Of a stretch of 48,034 nucleotides of DNA, positions 36,244 through 47,109 are shown in pieces. A program made the position numbers and the translations under genes. Location of the stretch: assembly GCF_002280675.1 (NCBI RefSeq), contig NZ_NCEN01000031.1:9119-57152 (forward strand), written 5' to 3'. The notes beneath the pieces are model-generated. The model ran no database searches. It saw nothing but the letters and a program-made list of their open reading frames with translations, and had not been told where the DNA came from. Origin of the DNA: Novosphingobium sp. 32-60-15. Its GTDB lineage: Bacteria; Pseudomonadota; Alphaproteobacteria; Sphingomonadales; Sphingomonadaceae. Within the stretch, counting starts at the first letter, position 1. Each line of letters opens with the position of its first letter.

Positions 36244-37256
36244 AAAGATGCGATGGCGCGGGCCAGCGCGGAAACGTGCACCGGATCGCTGTTCCATGCA
36301 GTAACCAGCCGCGCCGCACCGGGGGCACCGGCAGGCGCGGTCCAGTCATAAAAATCAAACCCTTGTACACGCAGGGCGGCCTGTTCGGCAGGGGACAGGA
36401 TCACGAAAATCTCGTTCGCCTCAACCGGATGGAACACGCGGGTGCCGCATGCCTGTGCCAGTTCTTGCGCAGCGGCATTGGCCGCGCGGGCGTTCTCCAG
36501 CCACAAGTCGCCCTCGATCATCGCCAGCACTTGCGCGGCAAGATAGCGCCCCTTGGATTGCAGATGCCCTGCGCGCTTGCGCCGATACCGCACGACATCG
36601 GCCAGTTCCATGTCGAAGAACACCAGCGCTTCGGCGTTCATGCCGCCGTTTTTGACAAATCCGAAGCTTAGCACATCGACGCCAGCTTGCGCCGTGATCT
36701 CGGCGGGATGGCAGCCAAGATGCGCCACGGCATTGGCAAAACGCGCGCCATCCATGTGCAGACCCAGCGCGCGGCCCTGGGCCAGCGATCCGATTTCGGC
36801 AACCTGCGACGGGGTATAGACCCGGCCATATTCAGTCGTCTGCGTGATCGATATGGCATGCGGCTGCACCTGATGGACATCGTTGCGCAGCGGATCAATC
36901 ACGGCGCGGATGGTATCGGGGGTCAACATCGCGCCTTCGCCATCGGCCAGCATCAACTTGGCGCCATGCGTGTAAAATCCCGGCGCGCCGCCTTCGTCCA
37001 TCTCGATATGCGCCTCACGGTGGCACACCACTCCGCCGTGGGGCGGGACCATCGCTGCCAGCGCCAGACAATTTGCCGCCGTGCCCGTGGCAACCCAAAG
37101 CGCTGCGCATTCCGTGCCGAACAGGTTAGAAAAGGCATCGTCCATCCGGCGCGAAAGGGCATCACCATCATAGCCCGAATCGGTGCTGTCGGCGGCGTGC
37201 ATGGCTTCCCAGATGCGCGGGTGGACAGCGGCGGTGTTGTCAGAAAAGAATTTCAT
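36240..37256 (-). CDS. Threonine aldolase / beta-eliminating lyase (PLP enzyme)
   Basis: 338 residues. Matches low-specificity threonine aldolases: FFSDNTAAVHPRIWEAM, the PLP lysine region LSFGFVKNGGMNAEALVFF, HMDGARFANAVAHLG, and a C-terminal SDPVHVSALARAI. It cleaves threonine or allo-threonine to glycine and acetaldehyde. Starts at 37256 (MKFFSDN) or 37268 are both possible. The stop overlaps the DMT transporter start, suggesting a two-gene operon; the transporter might handle a related amino acid (inference). Confidence 0.92.
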   Translation of the reverse strand: MKFFSDNTAAVHPRIWEAMHAADSTDSGYDGDALSRRMDDAFSNLFGTECAALWVATGTAANCLALAAMVPPHGGVVCHREAHIEMDEGGAPGFYTHGAKLMLADGEGAMLTPDTIRAVIDPLRNDVHQVQPHAISITQTTEYGRVYTPSQVAEIGSLAQGRALGLHMDGARFANAVAHLGCHPAEITAQAGVDVLSFGFVKNGGMNAEALVFFDMELADVVRYRRKRAGHLQSKGRYLAAQVLAMIEGDLWLENARAANAAAQELAQACGTRVFHPVEANEIFVILSPAEQAALRVQGFDFYDWTAPAGAPGAARLVTAWNSDPVHVSALARAIASL

Positions 37257-37309
37257 CGGAAACCGCATTGTCGCTCGCGGCGTTTCCGGTCAAGCAACGA
37301 GCCGGAACT

Positions 37310-37624
37310 ATGGCAGAAAAGGTGGATGTAATGGCGGCAGAAGTAACGATCACGCAATTCGATCAGGGTGCGCGCGGGGAATATCACGCAAAAGTCGAAG
37401 GCAGCGATGTGATCGGCCGCCTGACCTACAGCCAGAAGGGCGATATCCTCACTGCCGATCACACGCTGGTTCCTCCGGAAATTGGCGGGCGCGGCGTCGC
37501 GGCGAAGCTGGTCGAGGCGCTGATCGCTGATGCGCGCAAGATGGGTTACAAGATCGTGCCGCAGTGCAGCTACGTTGAAGCCGCGTTCCGGCGCAATCCG
37601 GACTGGGCCGATCTGCGCGCCTGA
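37310..37624 (+). CDS. GNAT-like N-acetyltransferase (YjdJ/NATD1 type)
   Basis: 104 residues of the short acetyltransferase family: EYHAKVEGSDVIGRLTYS, LTADHTLVPPEIGGRGVAAKLVEALI (acetyl-CoA pyrophosphate loop GGRGVA) and KIVPQCSYVEAAFRRNP. Start at ATG 37310 or 37331; the second has GGTGG upstream. The substrate is unknown. It diverges from the threonine aldolase gene. Confidence 0.88.
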   Translation: MAEKVDVMAAEVTITQFDQGARGEYHAKVEGSDVIGRLTYSQKGDILTADHTLVPPEIGGRGVAAKLVEALIADARKMGYKIVPQCSYVEAAFRRNPDWADLRA

Positions 37625-37772
37625 CCGTCCCGGCGGGGGGCGGTCAGTTTCAATACCGGTCCAGTTTCAATGCTGGTCCGATTTGGGCCAGACACCCCCT
37701 TCGGGCTATGTTGTCATGCCAAATTTTCAGGTATTTACTCATGTTTGATAAGCCAGAAACGGCGGAGAGAGC

Positions 37773-38207
37773 ATGGTGCGGGAGCAGCTTTTGGCATTGG
37801 CGCGCGCGTTAAGCGAACTGGCCAACGTCACCACTGACGAAAGTGACGAAAGCCATCCCCGGCATAAGCCAACCAAGGCTGATTTGCTGCAAGAAGCCAG
37901 GCATCAATTCAAGGCACAACTGCTGCGCGAAGCCCATTTCGAAGGCCTGCCATTTCATGAAACCGGCTGGGAAATTCTGCTGGAACTTTACATTGCCGAG
38001 GCAGAGGGGCGAAAGCTCAATGTTACGGCAATCGGCCTCGACGGGCACATACCCAACGCCACGCTGGTCCGGTGGATTGCCCTGCTCGAACATCGCCAGC
38101 TGGTCTTTCGCCAACCCGATACCATCGATCGCCGCAGAACGTGGATAGGGTTGACGTCGCTGGGCAGTGAAAAGCTGGATCTGTGTTTGCGGGAATGCGT
38201 GCGTTAA
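37773..38207 (+). CDS. Winged-helix (MarR-like) DNA-binding protein
   Basis: 144 residues. The C-terminal half has a winged-helix pattern (GWEILLELYIAEAEGRKLNVTAIG, then PNATLVRWIALLEHRQLVFRQPD, RRTWIGLTSLGSEKLD), with the wing carrying an Arg-rich RRRTW. The N-terminus is charged. Similar short regulators are widespread in sphingomonads. The target is unknown; no operon partner is visible. Confidence 0.8.
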   Translation: MVREQLLALARALSELANVTTDESDESHPRHKPTKADLLQEARHQFKAQLLREAHFEGLPFHETGWEILLELYIAEAEGRKLNVTAIGLDGHIPNATLVRWIALLEHRQLVFRQPDTIDRRRTWIGLTSLGSEKLDLCLRECVR

Positions 38208-38238
38208 AAAGGGCGCGCTTCAATTTGTCGGGTGGAAA

Positions 38239-38313
<75 letters not shown>

Positions 38314-38462
38314 ACACCATTTCCAAAGCTGCCATGCACCCGTTGATCCGCGAACGGACGGGGTGGGCAGGGGCGGGCTAATGACGGTGGGGGGATGCTT
38401 TGTCAAGCAGCGGGTTCTGCAGAACTTGCGCGATAGGGGCAGGACGGGCACTAAAGCCTGCA

Positions 38463-38621
38463 ATGACTGACACCAAATCCCCTGTAACCCGCGAAGAACG
38501 TCTGGCCGCACGGCTCCGCGAAAATCTCAAGCGGCGCAAAGCACAGGCCCGCGCGCTGGGTGATCCCGGACAAAACGAAGCCGAATCACAGGAAACTGGC
38601 CTTCCCAAAACAGCAGGGTAA
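38463..38621 (+). CDS. 52-residue basic/charged hypothetical protein
   Basis: Starts MTDTKSPVTREERLAARLRE and continues NLKRRKAQARALG, a single charged helix, then a polar tail. I recognise this short pattern as common upstream of gpmA or other housekeeping genes in this group, but know no function. It ends 44 bases before gpmA. Confidence 0.7.
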   Translation: MTDTKSPVTREERLAARLRENLKRRKAQARALGDPGQNEAESQETGLPKTAG

Positions 38622-38665
38622 CGCTAGGGCGCTGCTCAATTCTTTCACAGTAACAGGATGCCTTG

Positions 38666-39352
38666 ATGCCCCGCCTGATCCTGATCCGCCACGGTCAATC
38701 GCAGTGGAACCTTGAAAACCGCTTCACCGGCTGGTGGGATGTGGACGTAACCGAAAAGGGCGCGGCTGAAGCCTTCGCTGCGGGCAAGCTGCTGAAAGAC
38801 AAAGGCATGCTGCCAACGCTGGCGTTCACATCGCTGCAAAGCCGCGCGATCAAGACGCTGCATCTGGCGCTTGAAGCCGCAGGCCGCCTGTGGGTGCAAG
38901 AAGACAAGGACTGGCGCCTGAACGAACGCCACTACGGCGGGCTGACGGGCCTCGACAAGGCCGAAACTGCAGCCAAGCATGGCGATGAACAGGTGAAAGT
39001 CTGGCGCCGCAGCTTCGATATTCCGCCGCCACCGCTTGAGGCTGGCAGCGAATTCGATCTGGCGTCCGACCCGCGCTATGCCGGGATCGCGGTGCCTGCT
39101 ACCGAAAGCCTGAAAGACACCATCGCCCGCGTCCTGCCCTGCTGGGAAGAAAAGATCGCGCCTGCCCTGAAGGCCGGTGAAACGGTAGTCGTTTCGGCCC
39201 ACGGCAACAGCCTGCGCGCGCTGGTAAAGCACTTGTCAGGCATCTCTGACGAGGACATCACCGGCCTTGAAATCCCGACCGGCCAGCCGATCATCTATGA
39301 ACTGGATGACAATCTGGCTGAAATCGAACGCTATTACCTGTCAGAGCGTTGA
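38666..39352 (+). CDS. gpmA: 2,3-bisphosphoglycerate-dependent phosphoglycerate mutase
   Basis: 228-residue glycolytic enzyme interconverting 3- and 2-phosphoglycerate. It has the phosphohistidine motif LIRHGQSQWNLENRFTGW, LNERHYGGLTGLDKAE, and the second catalytic His in VVSAHGNSLRALVKHLSG, ending with EIPTGQPIIYELD. Start ATG 38666 with AGGA upstream. Complete. Confidence 0.97.
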   Translation: MPRLILIRHGQSQWNLENRFTGWWDVDVTEKGAAEAFAAGKLLKDKGMLPTLAFTSLQSRAIKTLHLALEAAGRLWVQEDKDWRLNERHYGGLTGLDKAETAAKHGDEQVKVWRRSFDIPPPPLEAGSEFDLASDPRYAGIAVPATESLKDTIARVLPCWEEKIAPALKAGETVVVSAHGNSLRALVKHLSGISDEDITGLEIPTGQPIIYELDDNLAEIERYYLSER

Positions 39353-39385
39353 TCGCTTGAGGCACGTTTTCAAGGGGCGGGGATA

Positions 39386-39867
39386 ATGCACAAGCCGACA
39401 GTTGCTATCGTCATGGGCAGCCAGTCTGACTGGGAAACGATGAAGAACGCCGCCGCCGTGCTGGAAAAGCTGGGCGTCGCGCACGATTGCCGCATCGTTT
39501 CGGCGCACCGCACGCCGGACCGGCTGGTGGCCTTCGCCAAAGGTGCCCACCTCGAAGGCTTCCGCGTAATCATCGCGGGCGCAGGCGGCGCGGCGCATCT
39601 GCCGGGCATGGTCGCAGCGATGACGCACTTGCCGGTGCTGGGTGTGCCGGTGGAATCCAAGGCGCTCAAAGGCATGGATTCGCTCCTGTCCATCGTGCAG
39701 ATGCCTGGCGGCATCCCTGTGGCCACGCTGGCCATCGGCGTTCCGGGCGCCACCAACGCTGGGCTTCTGGCCGCCTCGATCCTCGCCACATCGGACGAGG
39801 CATTGGCGCAACGCCTGATCGCCTTCCGCACCGCGCAGACCGATTCGGTTGCGGAAAAGCCCGTCGG

Positions 39868-39871
<4 letters not shown>
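39386..39871 (+). CDS. purE: N5-carboxyaminoimidazole ribonucleotide mutase
   Basis: 161 residues of purine biosynthesis: [50 protein letters not shown] (read in parts), and [17 protein letters not shown]. The start has GGGG upstream. The stop overlaps the ATG of purK. First gene of the purE-purK-folA-ORF-ribF chain. Confidence 0.97.
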
Positions 39872-41544
<1,673 letters not shown>

Positions 41545-41548
<4 letters not shown>

Positions 41549-42468
41549 TTCGCCTGCACACTCTTGAGCCCGTGCCCGCACATTTTCGCGGCGGGATCGT
41601 TGCACTCGGCAATTTTGACGGGTTCCATCGGGGTCATCAGGCCGTAGTGGGCGAGGCCATCCGCTGGGCCAAGGCTGAGGGCCGCCCCGCCATCGTCGCC
41701 ACGTTTGATCCGCATCCTGTGCGCTATTTCGCGCCCGATACACCGCCGTTCCGGCTCACCACACTGGACCAGCGGGAAGAATTGTTCGCCGCCGCAGGCG
41801 CGGATGCCATGCTGGTTATCCAGTTCGGTGCCGCAGTTGCAGAATTAACCGCGCAAGAATGGATCAAAGGTGGTCTGGTTGATCACCTGGGCGCGGTGGG
41901 CGTTGTCACTGGTGACGATTTCACCTTCGGCAAGGGCCGCACCGGCAATCCGCAAGTGCTGGTCGATCACGGCGCGAGACTTGGCCTGCGCGCCAAGGCC
42001 GTCAGCGCGGTGGCGTTCGGTGGCGAGGTCGTCTCGTCCAGCCGCATCCGCCATGCCTTGAAAACGGGTGATTGCGAAACGGCAACACAGCTTTTGACGC
42101 GGCCCTTCGCCATGCGCGGACCGGTGCAGCACGGCGATAAAGTGGGCCGCACCATCAACTTCCCCACCGCCAACCTCGATATCGGCGCGTATCTGCGCCC
42201 ACGCTATGGCATCTATGCGGTAACCGGACGCCTGCCAGATGGCCGCGTGTTGAAAGGCGCCGCCAACATCGGCATCCGCCCCACATTCGATCCACCCAGA
42301 GAATTGCTCGAACCGCACTTCTTCGATTTTTCGGGCGATCTTTACGGGCAGGAAATCGAAGTCGCCTTCCACCACTTCCTCCGCCCCGAAGCCAAGTTCG
42401 ACGGCCTTGATGCACTTGTCGCACAAATCGCACTGGACTGTGATGAGGCGCGGCGCTTGTTGGCATAA
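41545..42468 (+). CDS. ribF: Bifunctional riboflavin kinase / FAD synthetase
   Basis: 307 residues making FMN and then FAD from riboflavin. The N-terminal adenylyltransferase domain shows ALGNFDGFHRGHQAVV and ATFDPHPVRYF, with SSSRIRHALKTGD. The C-terminal kinase domain shows GDKVGRTINFPTANL and FDFSGDLYGQEIEVAFHHFLRPE. GTG start overlaps the preceding small ORF. Complete. Confidence 0.96.
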
Positions 42469-42814
42469 GCTACAAGGGGTTAGTGATGATCCCGTCTGCA
42501 TCCGTTACCCCCGCTTCGTCACCCCGGACTTGATCCGGGGTCCATCTCTCCACCCGCAGGCGGTTTGCGTGCTCTGCACTGACCGCCAAAGGGTTTCGCG
42601 CAGAGACGCAAAGATCCGCAGAGACCGTCGCGCAGCGCCGCAGGGATGGTGATCTGAACCACGGCCAGCTTCACAAAAACGGCTTCGCCGGATTGTTCGG
42701 CGTCTCTGCGCCGTCTGCTTCCTCAGCGCCTCTGCGCGAAACCCCTTTCTTCAAGCGCGGATGGATGTGACGCCACTTCCCCAAACCGCGCATTTGTTCT
42801 AACGCGCGCGCTGT
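42469..42814. repeat. Repeat-bearing spacer upstream of ileS
   Basis: 346 bases without a gene. At 42518-42544 is a GTCACCCCGGACTTGATCCGGGGT palindrome (given in parts elsewhere), related to the element inside ileS. At about 42590-42626 and 42700-42746 are the two arms of a larger inverted repeat: GGTTTCGCGCAGAGACGCA on the left and TCTGCGCGAAACCC on the right, with CGCAGAG/CTCTGCG pieces between. The ileS promoter must lie in or right of this. Confidence 0.7.
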
Positions 42815-45800
42815 ATGACCGAACCTCGCGATTTCCGCCCGACTGTCTTCCTGCCGAAGACCGATTTCCCGATGAAAGCCGGGCTCCCCCAGAAGGAGCC
42901 GGGCATTCTGGCGCGCTGGCAGGCAGAAGACATTTACCGCAAGGTGCGTGAGGCGCGGAAGGGCCGCGAAAAGTTCATCCTGCATGATGGCCCGCCCTAT
43001 GCGAACGGCGATATGCACATCGGCCACGCGCTGAACCATATCCTGAAAGACATGGTCTGCCGCACGCAAAACCTGCTCGGCAAAGATGCGCCTTACGTTC
43101 CCGGCTGGGACTGCCACGGCCTGCCGATCGAATGGAAGGTTGAGGAAGAATACCGCAAGAAAAAGAAGAACAAGGACGAGGTTCCGCCAAAGGAATTTCG
43201 CGCCGAATGCCGCGCCTATGCCCAGAAGTGGGTCGATGTGCAGCGCGAGCAATTGAAGCGCCTCGGCATCAATGGCGATTGGGACAACCCCTACCTGACG
43301 ATGGACTCTGAGGCCGAGGGCACCATCGTGCGCGAACTGCTGAAGTTTGCCGAAAGCGGCCAGCTTTATCGCGGAGCCAAGCCGGTGATGTGGTCGCCGG
43401 TCGAAAAGACCGCGCTGGCCGAAGCCGAGGTTGAATACGAGGACATCACCTCGACGCAGATCGACGTGGCGTTCGAAATTGTTGAATCGCCGATTGCCGA
43501 ACTGGTCGGCGCCTATGCGGTGATCTGGACGACGACGCCTTGGACGATCCCGGTGAACCAGGCTTTGGCTTATGGGCCAGAGGTTGATTATGTCGTTGTA
43601 ACTTCTAATGGCAAGCGTTGTTTGGTTGCCAAGGAGCTACATCAAGCTTTTCAACTTCGGTCAGGTCAACTCACATCGCTGGCTGAGATTCTCGACGAAG
43701 AACCAACCAAGGAACGTAGCTGGGAAGTTGACGGACCAACAAGCGAACTTGGCGTTATCAAAGGCTCCGACCTCGCCGGAACTATCTGCCAGCACCCGAT
43801 GGCTAACCTCTTCCGTCACCCCGTGCTTGACACGGGGCTTGGCTCTTCTTCAAGCGCGGCGCCGGAAGGGGAAAGCCAAGCCCCGGATCAAGTCCGGGGC
43901 GACGGGACTGTGGATGTAAACTCACCACTCGCCGAATTCTTCCTCCGCCCACGCCCCCTCCTCGCAGGCGATTTCGTCACCACCGACAGCGGCACCGGCC
44001 TTGTCCACATGGCCCCCGATCACGGCGAGGACGACTTCGCGCTGTGCAAAGCCAACGGCATCGAACCCGTGTTCGCGGTCCTCGGCGATGGCAAGTACCG
44101 CGAAGACTGGGCATGGCTCGGCGGCCAAGGCTCGGTCATCAACCCCAAGTTCAACGCGCCCGATGGCCCGATCTGCACCGCCTTGCGCGAAGCGGGCGGG
44201 CTGCTCGCGGCGTCTGCCGATTACAAGCACTCCTACCCGCATTCGTGGCGTTCAAAGGCCAAGGTGATCTATCGCTGCACGCCGCAATGGTTCGTGCCGA
44301 TGGACAAAGGCGGCGCAGCGTCCGGCGGCACGGTGCTGCCGGTAATCACCGCAGCGCCCGAAGATTCCGATCTGGTCGGCTGGCGGCTGGTCATGGACGG
44401 CGCGCCTGCCGGAACCATCGGCTATCACCGCAGCCTTGATTACATCGTGATCCCCGTCGGCGATGAAATGCACGTCGTGCGTGAAGCCCACGCCGAGGCC
44501 TATTGCGTCCAGGCGGGCGTCAAGTTCCGCATGGCCGCGTTGATCAAGGGTGCGCTGCTGGCAGGGGCGACTGCCGAGTTGGACGGCGTAAGCTACGCGC
44601 TGGTTCAGGATGATGACGTGCTGCCCGAAGGCAACACCGGCTTTTCCGGCATCACAGCCACGGCCACGCTGCGCGAAAAGGCGATCAAGGCCATCGCCGA
44701 AACACGCTGGGTGCCTGAAAAGGGCCGCAACCGCATCGGCGCGATGGTCGAAGGGCGGCCCGATTGGGTGCTTTCGCGCCAGCGCGCATGGGGCGTGCCG
44801 ATCACGCTGTTCGTGGATCGCAAGACCGGCCAATACCTCAACGATCCGGACGTGAACGCGCGCATCGTCGCCGCTGTCATGGCAGGCGGCGTGGATGCGT
44901 GGGACGAGGAACACGCGCAGGAATATCTGGGCGATGCCTACAAGCTCGAAGATTACGAGCGCGTTACCGACATTCTCGATGTGTGGTTCGATTCCGGCTC
45001 CACTCACGCTTTCGTGCTGGAATCAGGCCGCTGGCCCGATCTGCTGCGGCCTGAAGGCTACACCGGCCCGCACGCTGACCTGTATCTTGAAGGATCAGAC
45101 CAGCATCGCGGCTGGTTCCAGTCCTCGCTGCTTGAAGCTTGTGCCACGCGCGGCCATGCGCCCTACAAGGCGGTGCTGACCCACGGCTTCACCATGGACC
45201 AGAAGGGCATGAAAATGTCCAAGTCCTTGGGCAACACGATCAGCCCGATTGATCTGATGCGCGATTATGGCGCGGATATCCTGCGGCTCTGGGCGCTCTC
45301 GGTTGATTTCACCGAAGACCACCGCATCGGCAAGGAAATCCTCCAAGGCGTCGCGGATCAATACCGCAAGCTGCGCAACACCTATCGCTACCTGCTCGGC
45401 GCGCTCGAAGGCTTCACCGAGGCCGAGCGCTTGCCGGTAGAAGACATGCCCGAGCTTGAGCGTTATATGCTCGGCCTCTTGGGCAAGCTGGATGCCACGT
45501 TGCGGCAGGCTGTCGATGACTTCGATTTCAACACTTATGTCCGCGCGCTGACCGAGTTCTGCAACGAAGACCTCTCGGCGTTCTTCTTCGATATCCGCAA
45601 AGACAGCCTCTATTGCGATGCGCCAACCGACCTGAAGCGCCGCGCCTATCGCACCGTGCTCGATACGCTGTTCCACGCCCTCGTCCGCTATGGCGCGCCG
45701 GTGCTGGTGTTCACTTCGGAAGAAGTGTGGTCCTCGCGCTATCCGGACGCTGACAGCGTACATCTGCTCGAATGGCCGCAAGTGCCCGCGATTTCGGTCG

Positions 45801-46123
45801 ATGAAGCCCATTGGACCGAACTGCGCGCCCTGCGTCAGACAGTGAACGAGGCGATCGAGCCGTTGCGCCGCGAAAAGGTGCTGGGATCAGGGCTTGAGGC
45901 CATCGTCACCGTACCAGAAGGCGCACCGCAAGCCGATCTTGCCGAGTTGTTCATCACCGCGACAGTAACGCGCGGGCAGGGCAGGGAAGTGACTGTCGAA
46001 CGCTCCTCCGATCACAAATGCGGCCGCTGCTGGCGCTTGTTGCCCGAAGTGTCGGAAGACGGCGCGCTGTGTGGCCGGTGCGAGGACGTCGTTGCGCAAA
46101 TCGATGCAGGCGTTGAGGCGTGA
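42815..46123 (+). CDS. ileS: Isoleucyl-tRNA synthetase with two extra insertions
   Basis: Class I synthetase charging tRNA-Ile, 1102 residues. HIGH motif near H68 (PYANGDMHIGHALNHI), CP1 editing domain with WTTTPWTIPVN and GTGLVHMAPDHGEDDF, KMSKS at 800-804, and C-terminal zinc cysteines CGRCW and CGRCEDV. E. coli IleRS is about 938 residues with KMSKS near 602, so about 195 extra residues lie between the two motifs. These include a palindromic repeat read in frame (43815-43903, RHPVLDTGLG to DQVRGDG), a lower-GC patch before it, and about 118 codons (44309-44662) between PQWFVPMDK and ATLREKAIKAI. Catalytic motifs are intact. The stop overlaps the lspA start. Confidence 0.93.
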   Translation: MTEPRDFRPTVFLPKTDFPMKAGLPQKEPGILARWQAEDIYRKVREARKGREKFILHDGPPYANGDMHIGHALNHILKDMVCRTQNLLGKDAPYVPGWDCHGLPIEWKVEEEYRKKKKNKDEVPPKEFRAECRAYAQKWVDVQREQLKRLGINGDWDNPYLTMDSEAEGTIVRELLKFAESGQLYRGAKPVMWSPVEKTALAEAEVEYEDITSTQIDVAFEIVESPIAELVGAYAVIWTTTPWTIPVNQALAYGPEVDYVVVTSNGKRCLVAKELHQAFQLRSGQLTSLAEILDEEPTKERSWEVDGPTSELGVIKGSDLAGTICQHPMANLFRHPVLDTGLGSSSSAAPEGESQAPDQVRGDGTVDVNSPLAEFFLRPRPLLAGDFVTTDSGTGLVHMAPDHGEDDFALCKANGIEPVFAVLGDGKYREDWAWLGGQGSVINPKFNAPDGPICTALREAGGLLAASADYKHSYPHSWRSKAKVIYRCTPQWFVPMDKGGAASGGTVLPVITAAPEDSDLVGWRLVMDGAPAGTIGYHRSLDYIVIPVGDEMHVVREAHAEAYCVQAGVKFRMAALIKGALLAGATAELDGVSYALVQDDDVLPEGNTGFSGITATATLREKAIKAIAETRWVPEKGRNRIGAMVEGRPDWVLSRQRAWGVPITLFVDRKTGQYLNDPDVNARIVAAVMAGGVDAWDEEHAQEYLGDAYKLEDYERVTDILDVWFDSGSTHAFVLESGRWPDLLRPEGYTGPHADLYLEGSDQHRGWFQSSLLEACATRGHAPYKAVLTHGFTMDQKGMKMSKSLGNTISPIDLMRDYGADILRLWALSVDFTEDHRIGKEILQGVADQYRKLRNTYRYLLGALEGFTEAERLPVEDMPELERYMLGLLGKLDATLRQAVDDFDFNTYVRALTEFCNEDLSAFFFDIRKDSLYCDAPTDLKRRAYRTVLDTLFHALVRYGAPVLVFTSEEVWSSRYPDADSVHLLEWPQVPAISVDEAHWTELRALRQTVNEAIEPLRREKVLGSGLEAIVTVPEGAPQADLAELFITATVTRGQGREVTVERSSDHKCGRCWRLLPEVSEDGALCGRCEDVVAQIDAGVEA
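43815..43903. repeat. Palindromic repeat element inserted in frame in ileS
   Basis: The left arm (43815-43844) contains CCCCGTGCTTGACACGGGG and the right arm (43873-43903) CCCCGGATCAAGTCCGGGG. The two are near-exact reverse complements over about 30 bp, with CTTGGCT/AGCCAAG at the inner ends and a 28-base loop. The same kind of element is intergenic at 29306-29393 and 42518-42544. Confidence 0.88.
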
Positions 46124-46641
46124 ACGTAAAGCGTTTGCGGATTGAAGGCATGGCCCTTGCGCTGGCGATTTTCGTGATCGACCGCGCAGTGAAGGCGCTG
46201 ATGGTCGGCCCGCTCGCCCTGCGCGAACGCGGGTTGATTGATCTGCTGCCGATGTTCGATCTGCGCTATGCCGAGAACTATGGCGTTTCGTTCGGGATGT
46301 TTTCGGCCACGTCGCTGGAAATGCGTTGGGGCCTGATTGCGGTGACGGCGCTCATCGCCACCGGCGTGTTCATCTGGATGCTGCGCGAAACCTTGCGCGG
46401 CGATATCCTCGGCCTTGGCCTCGTGCTGGGCGGAGCTATCGGAAATATCTATGATCGCCTGACGTTTGGCTATGTCATCGACTATGCCGATCTGCACTTT
46501 GGTGAATGGCGACCGTTCCAGATATTCAACCTGGCCGACGTGGCGATCACGTTTGGCGTTCTGATACTGCTTGCCCGCTCGTTCAAATCGCGCGAAAAGC
46601 CCCATGATAGCGGCGATGATACCGCCACGGAGAATGCATGA
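46120..46641 (+). CDS. lspA: Lipoprotein signal peptidase (signal peptidase II)
   Basis: 173-residue inner-membrane aspartyl protease that cleaves prolipoproteins. It has four hydrophobic segments, FDLRYAENYGVSFGMF, the first catalytic Asp in GGAIGNIYDRLTFGYVIDY, and the second in FNLADVAITFGVLIL. GTG start overlaps the ileS stop (GTGA), the usual ileS-lspA order. Complete. Confidence 0.96.
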   Translation: MNVKRLRIEGMALALAIFVIDRAVKALMVGPLALRERGLIDLLPMFDLRYAENYGVSFGMFSATSLEMRWGLIAVTALIATGVFIWMLRETLRGDILGLGLVLGGAIGNIYDRLTFGYVIDYADLHFGEWRPFQIFNLADVAITFGVLILLARSFKSREKPHDSGDDTATENA

Positions 46642-47057
46642 TGCGTAAAGTTGCCGCCCTTGCCCTCGTCGTTTCGGCTGCGGCATTGCTGTCTGCTTGT
46701 GGTGGTGGCGGCAATTCGCTGCTCAATCGTGACCGGCCTGATGAAATGGCCGTCACCCGCGCCGCGCCACTGGTGGTTCCGCCTGACTTTTCGCTCACCC
46801 CGCCAAACCCCGGTTCGCCGCGCCCGCAGGATACCGATACCGGACGCCAAGCGCTTGATGCGCTGTTCGGCGGCCCATCGGCGCGTTCGGGGATCGAAAC
46901 CGATTCGCTGAACCGTGCCGGCACCGCCGCCACCTCGATTCGCTCCACCGTGGGTGATCCTGAAACGCAAACCGTGGCCAAGGGACAGATCGTGCGCGAT
47001 ATCCTCGCCGCGCCCGAAGGCGATGGTCAAGCTGCATCCGCTGCGATTCCGGGCTAA
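46638..47057 (+). CDS. DUF3035 lipoprotein
   Basis: 139 residues with a lipoprotein signal (LLSACGGGG, Cys near 21), then RPDEMAVTRAAPLVVPPDFSL, the signature of DUF3035 proteins, and a low-complexity tail. Typically found after lspA in alphaproteobacteria; function unknown, presumably envelope-associated. Two adjacent ATGs (46638 and 46641) overlap the lspA stop. Confidence 0.88.
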   Translation: MMRKVAALALVVSAAALLSACGGGGNSLLNRDRPDEMAVTRAAPLVVPPDFSLTPPNPGSPRPQDTDTGRQALDALFGGPSARSGIETDSLNRAGTAATSIRSTVGDPETQTVAKGQIVRDILAAPEGDGQAASAAIPG

Positions 47058-47080
47058 TCCATCCGGCTAGCGCTATGGCA

Positions 47081-47107
47081 AAGCCCTGCTTCGGCAGGGC
47101 TTTTTCG
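47081..47107 (+). terminator. Intrinsic terminator after ileS-lspA-DUF3035
   Basis: Stem AAGCCCTGC / GCAGGGCTT with a TTCG tetraloop (47090-47093), followed by TTTCG. It separates the operon from the convergent ung gene and could serve both. Confidence 0.88.
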
Positions 47108-47109
47108 TT

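Noticed and set aside
43815..43903. Palindrome in ileS as an intrinsic terminator
   Set aside because: It has no T-run, lies in the middle of an open frame, and matches an intergenic repeat family.
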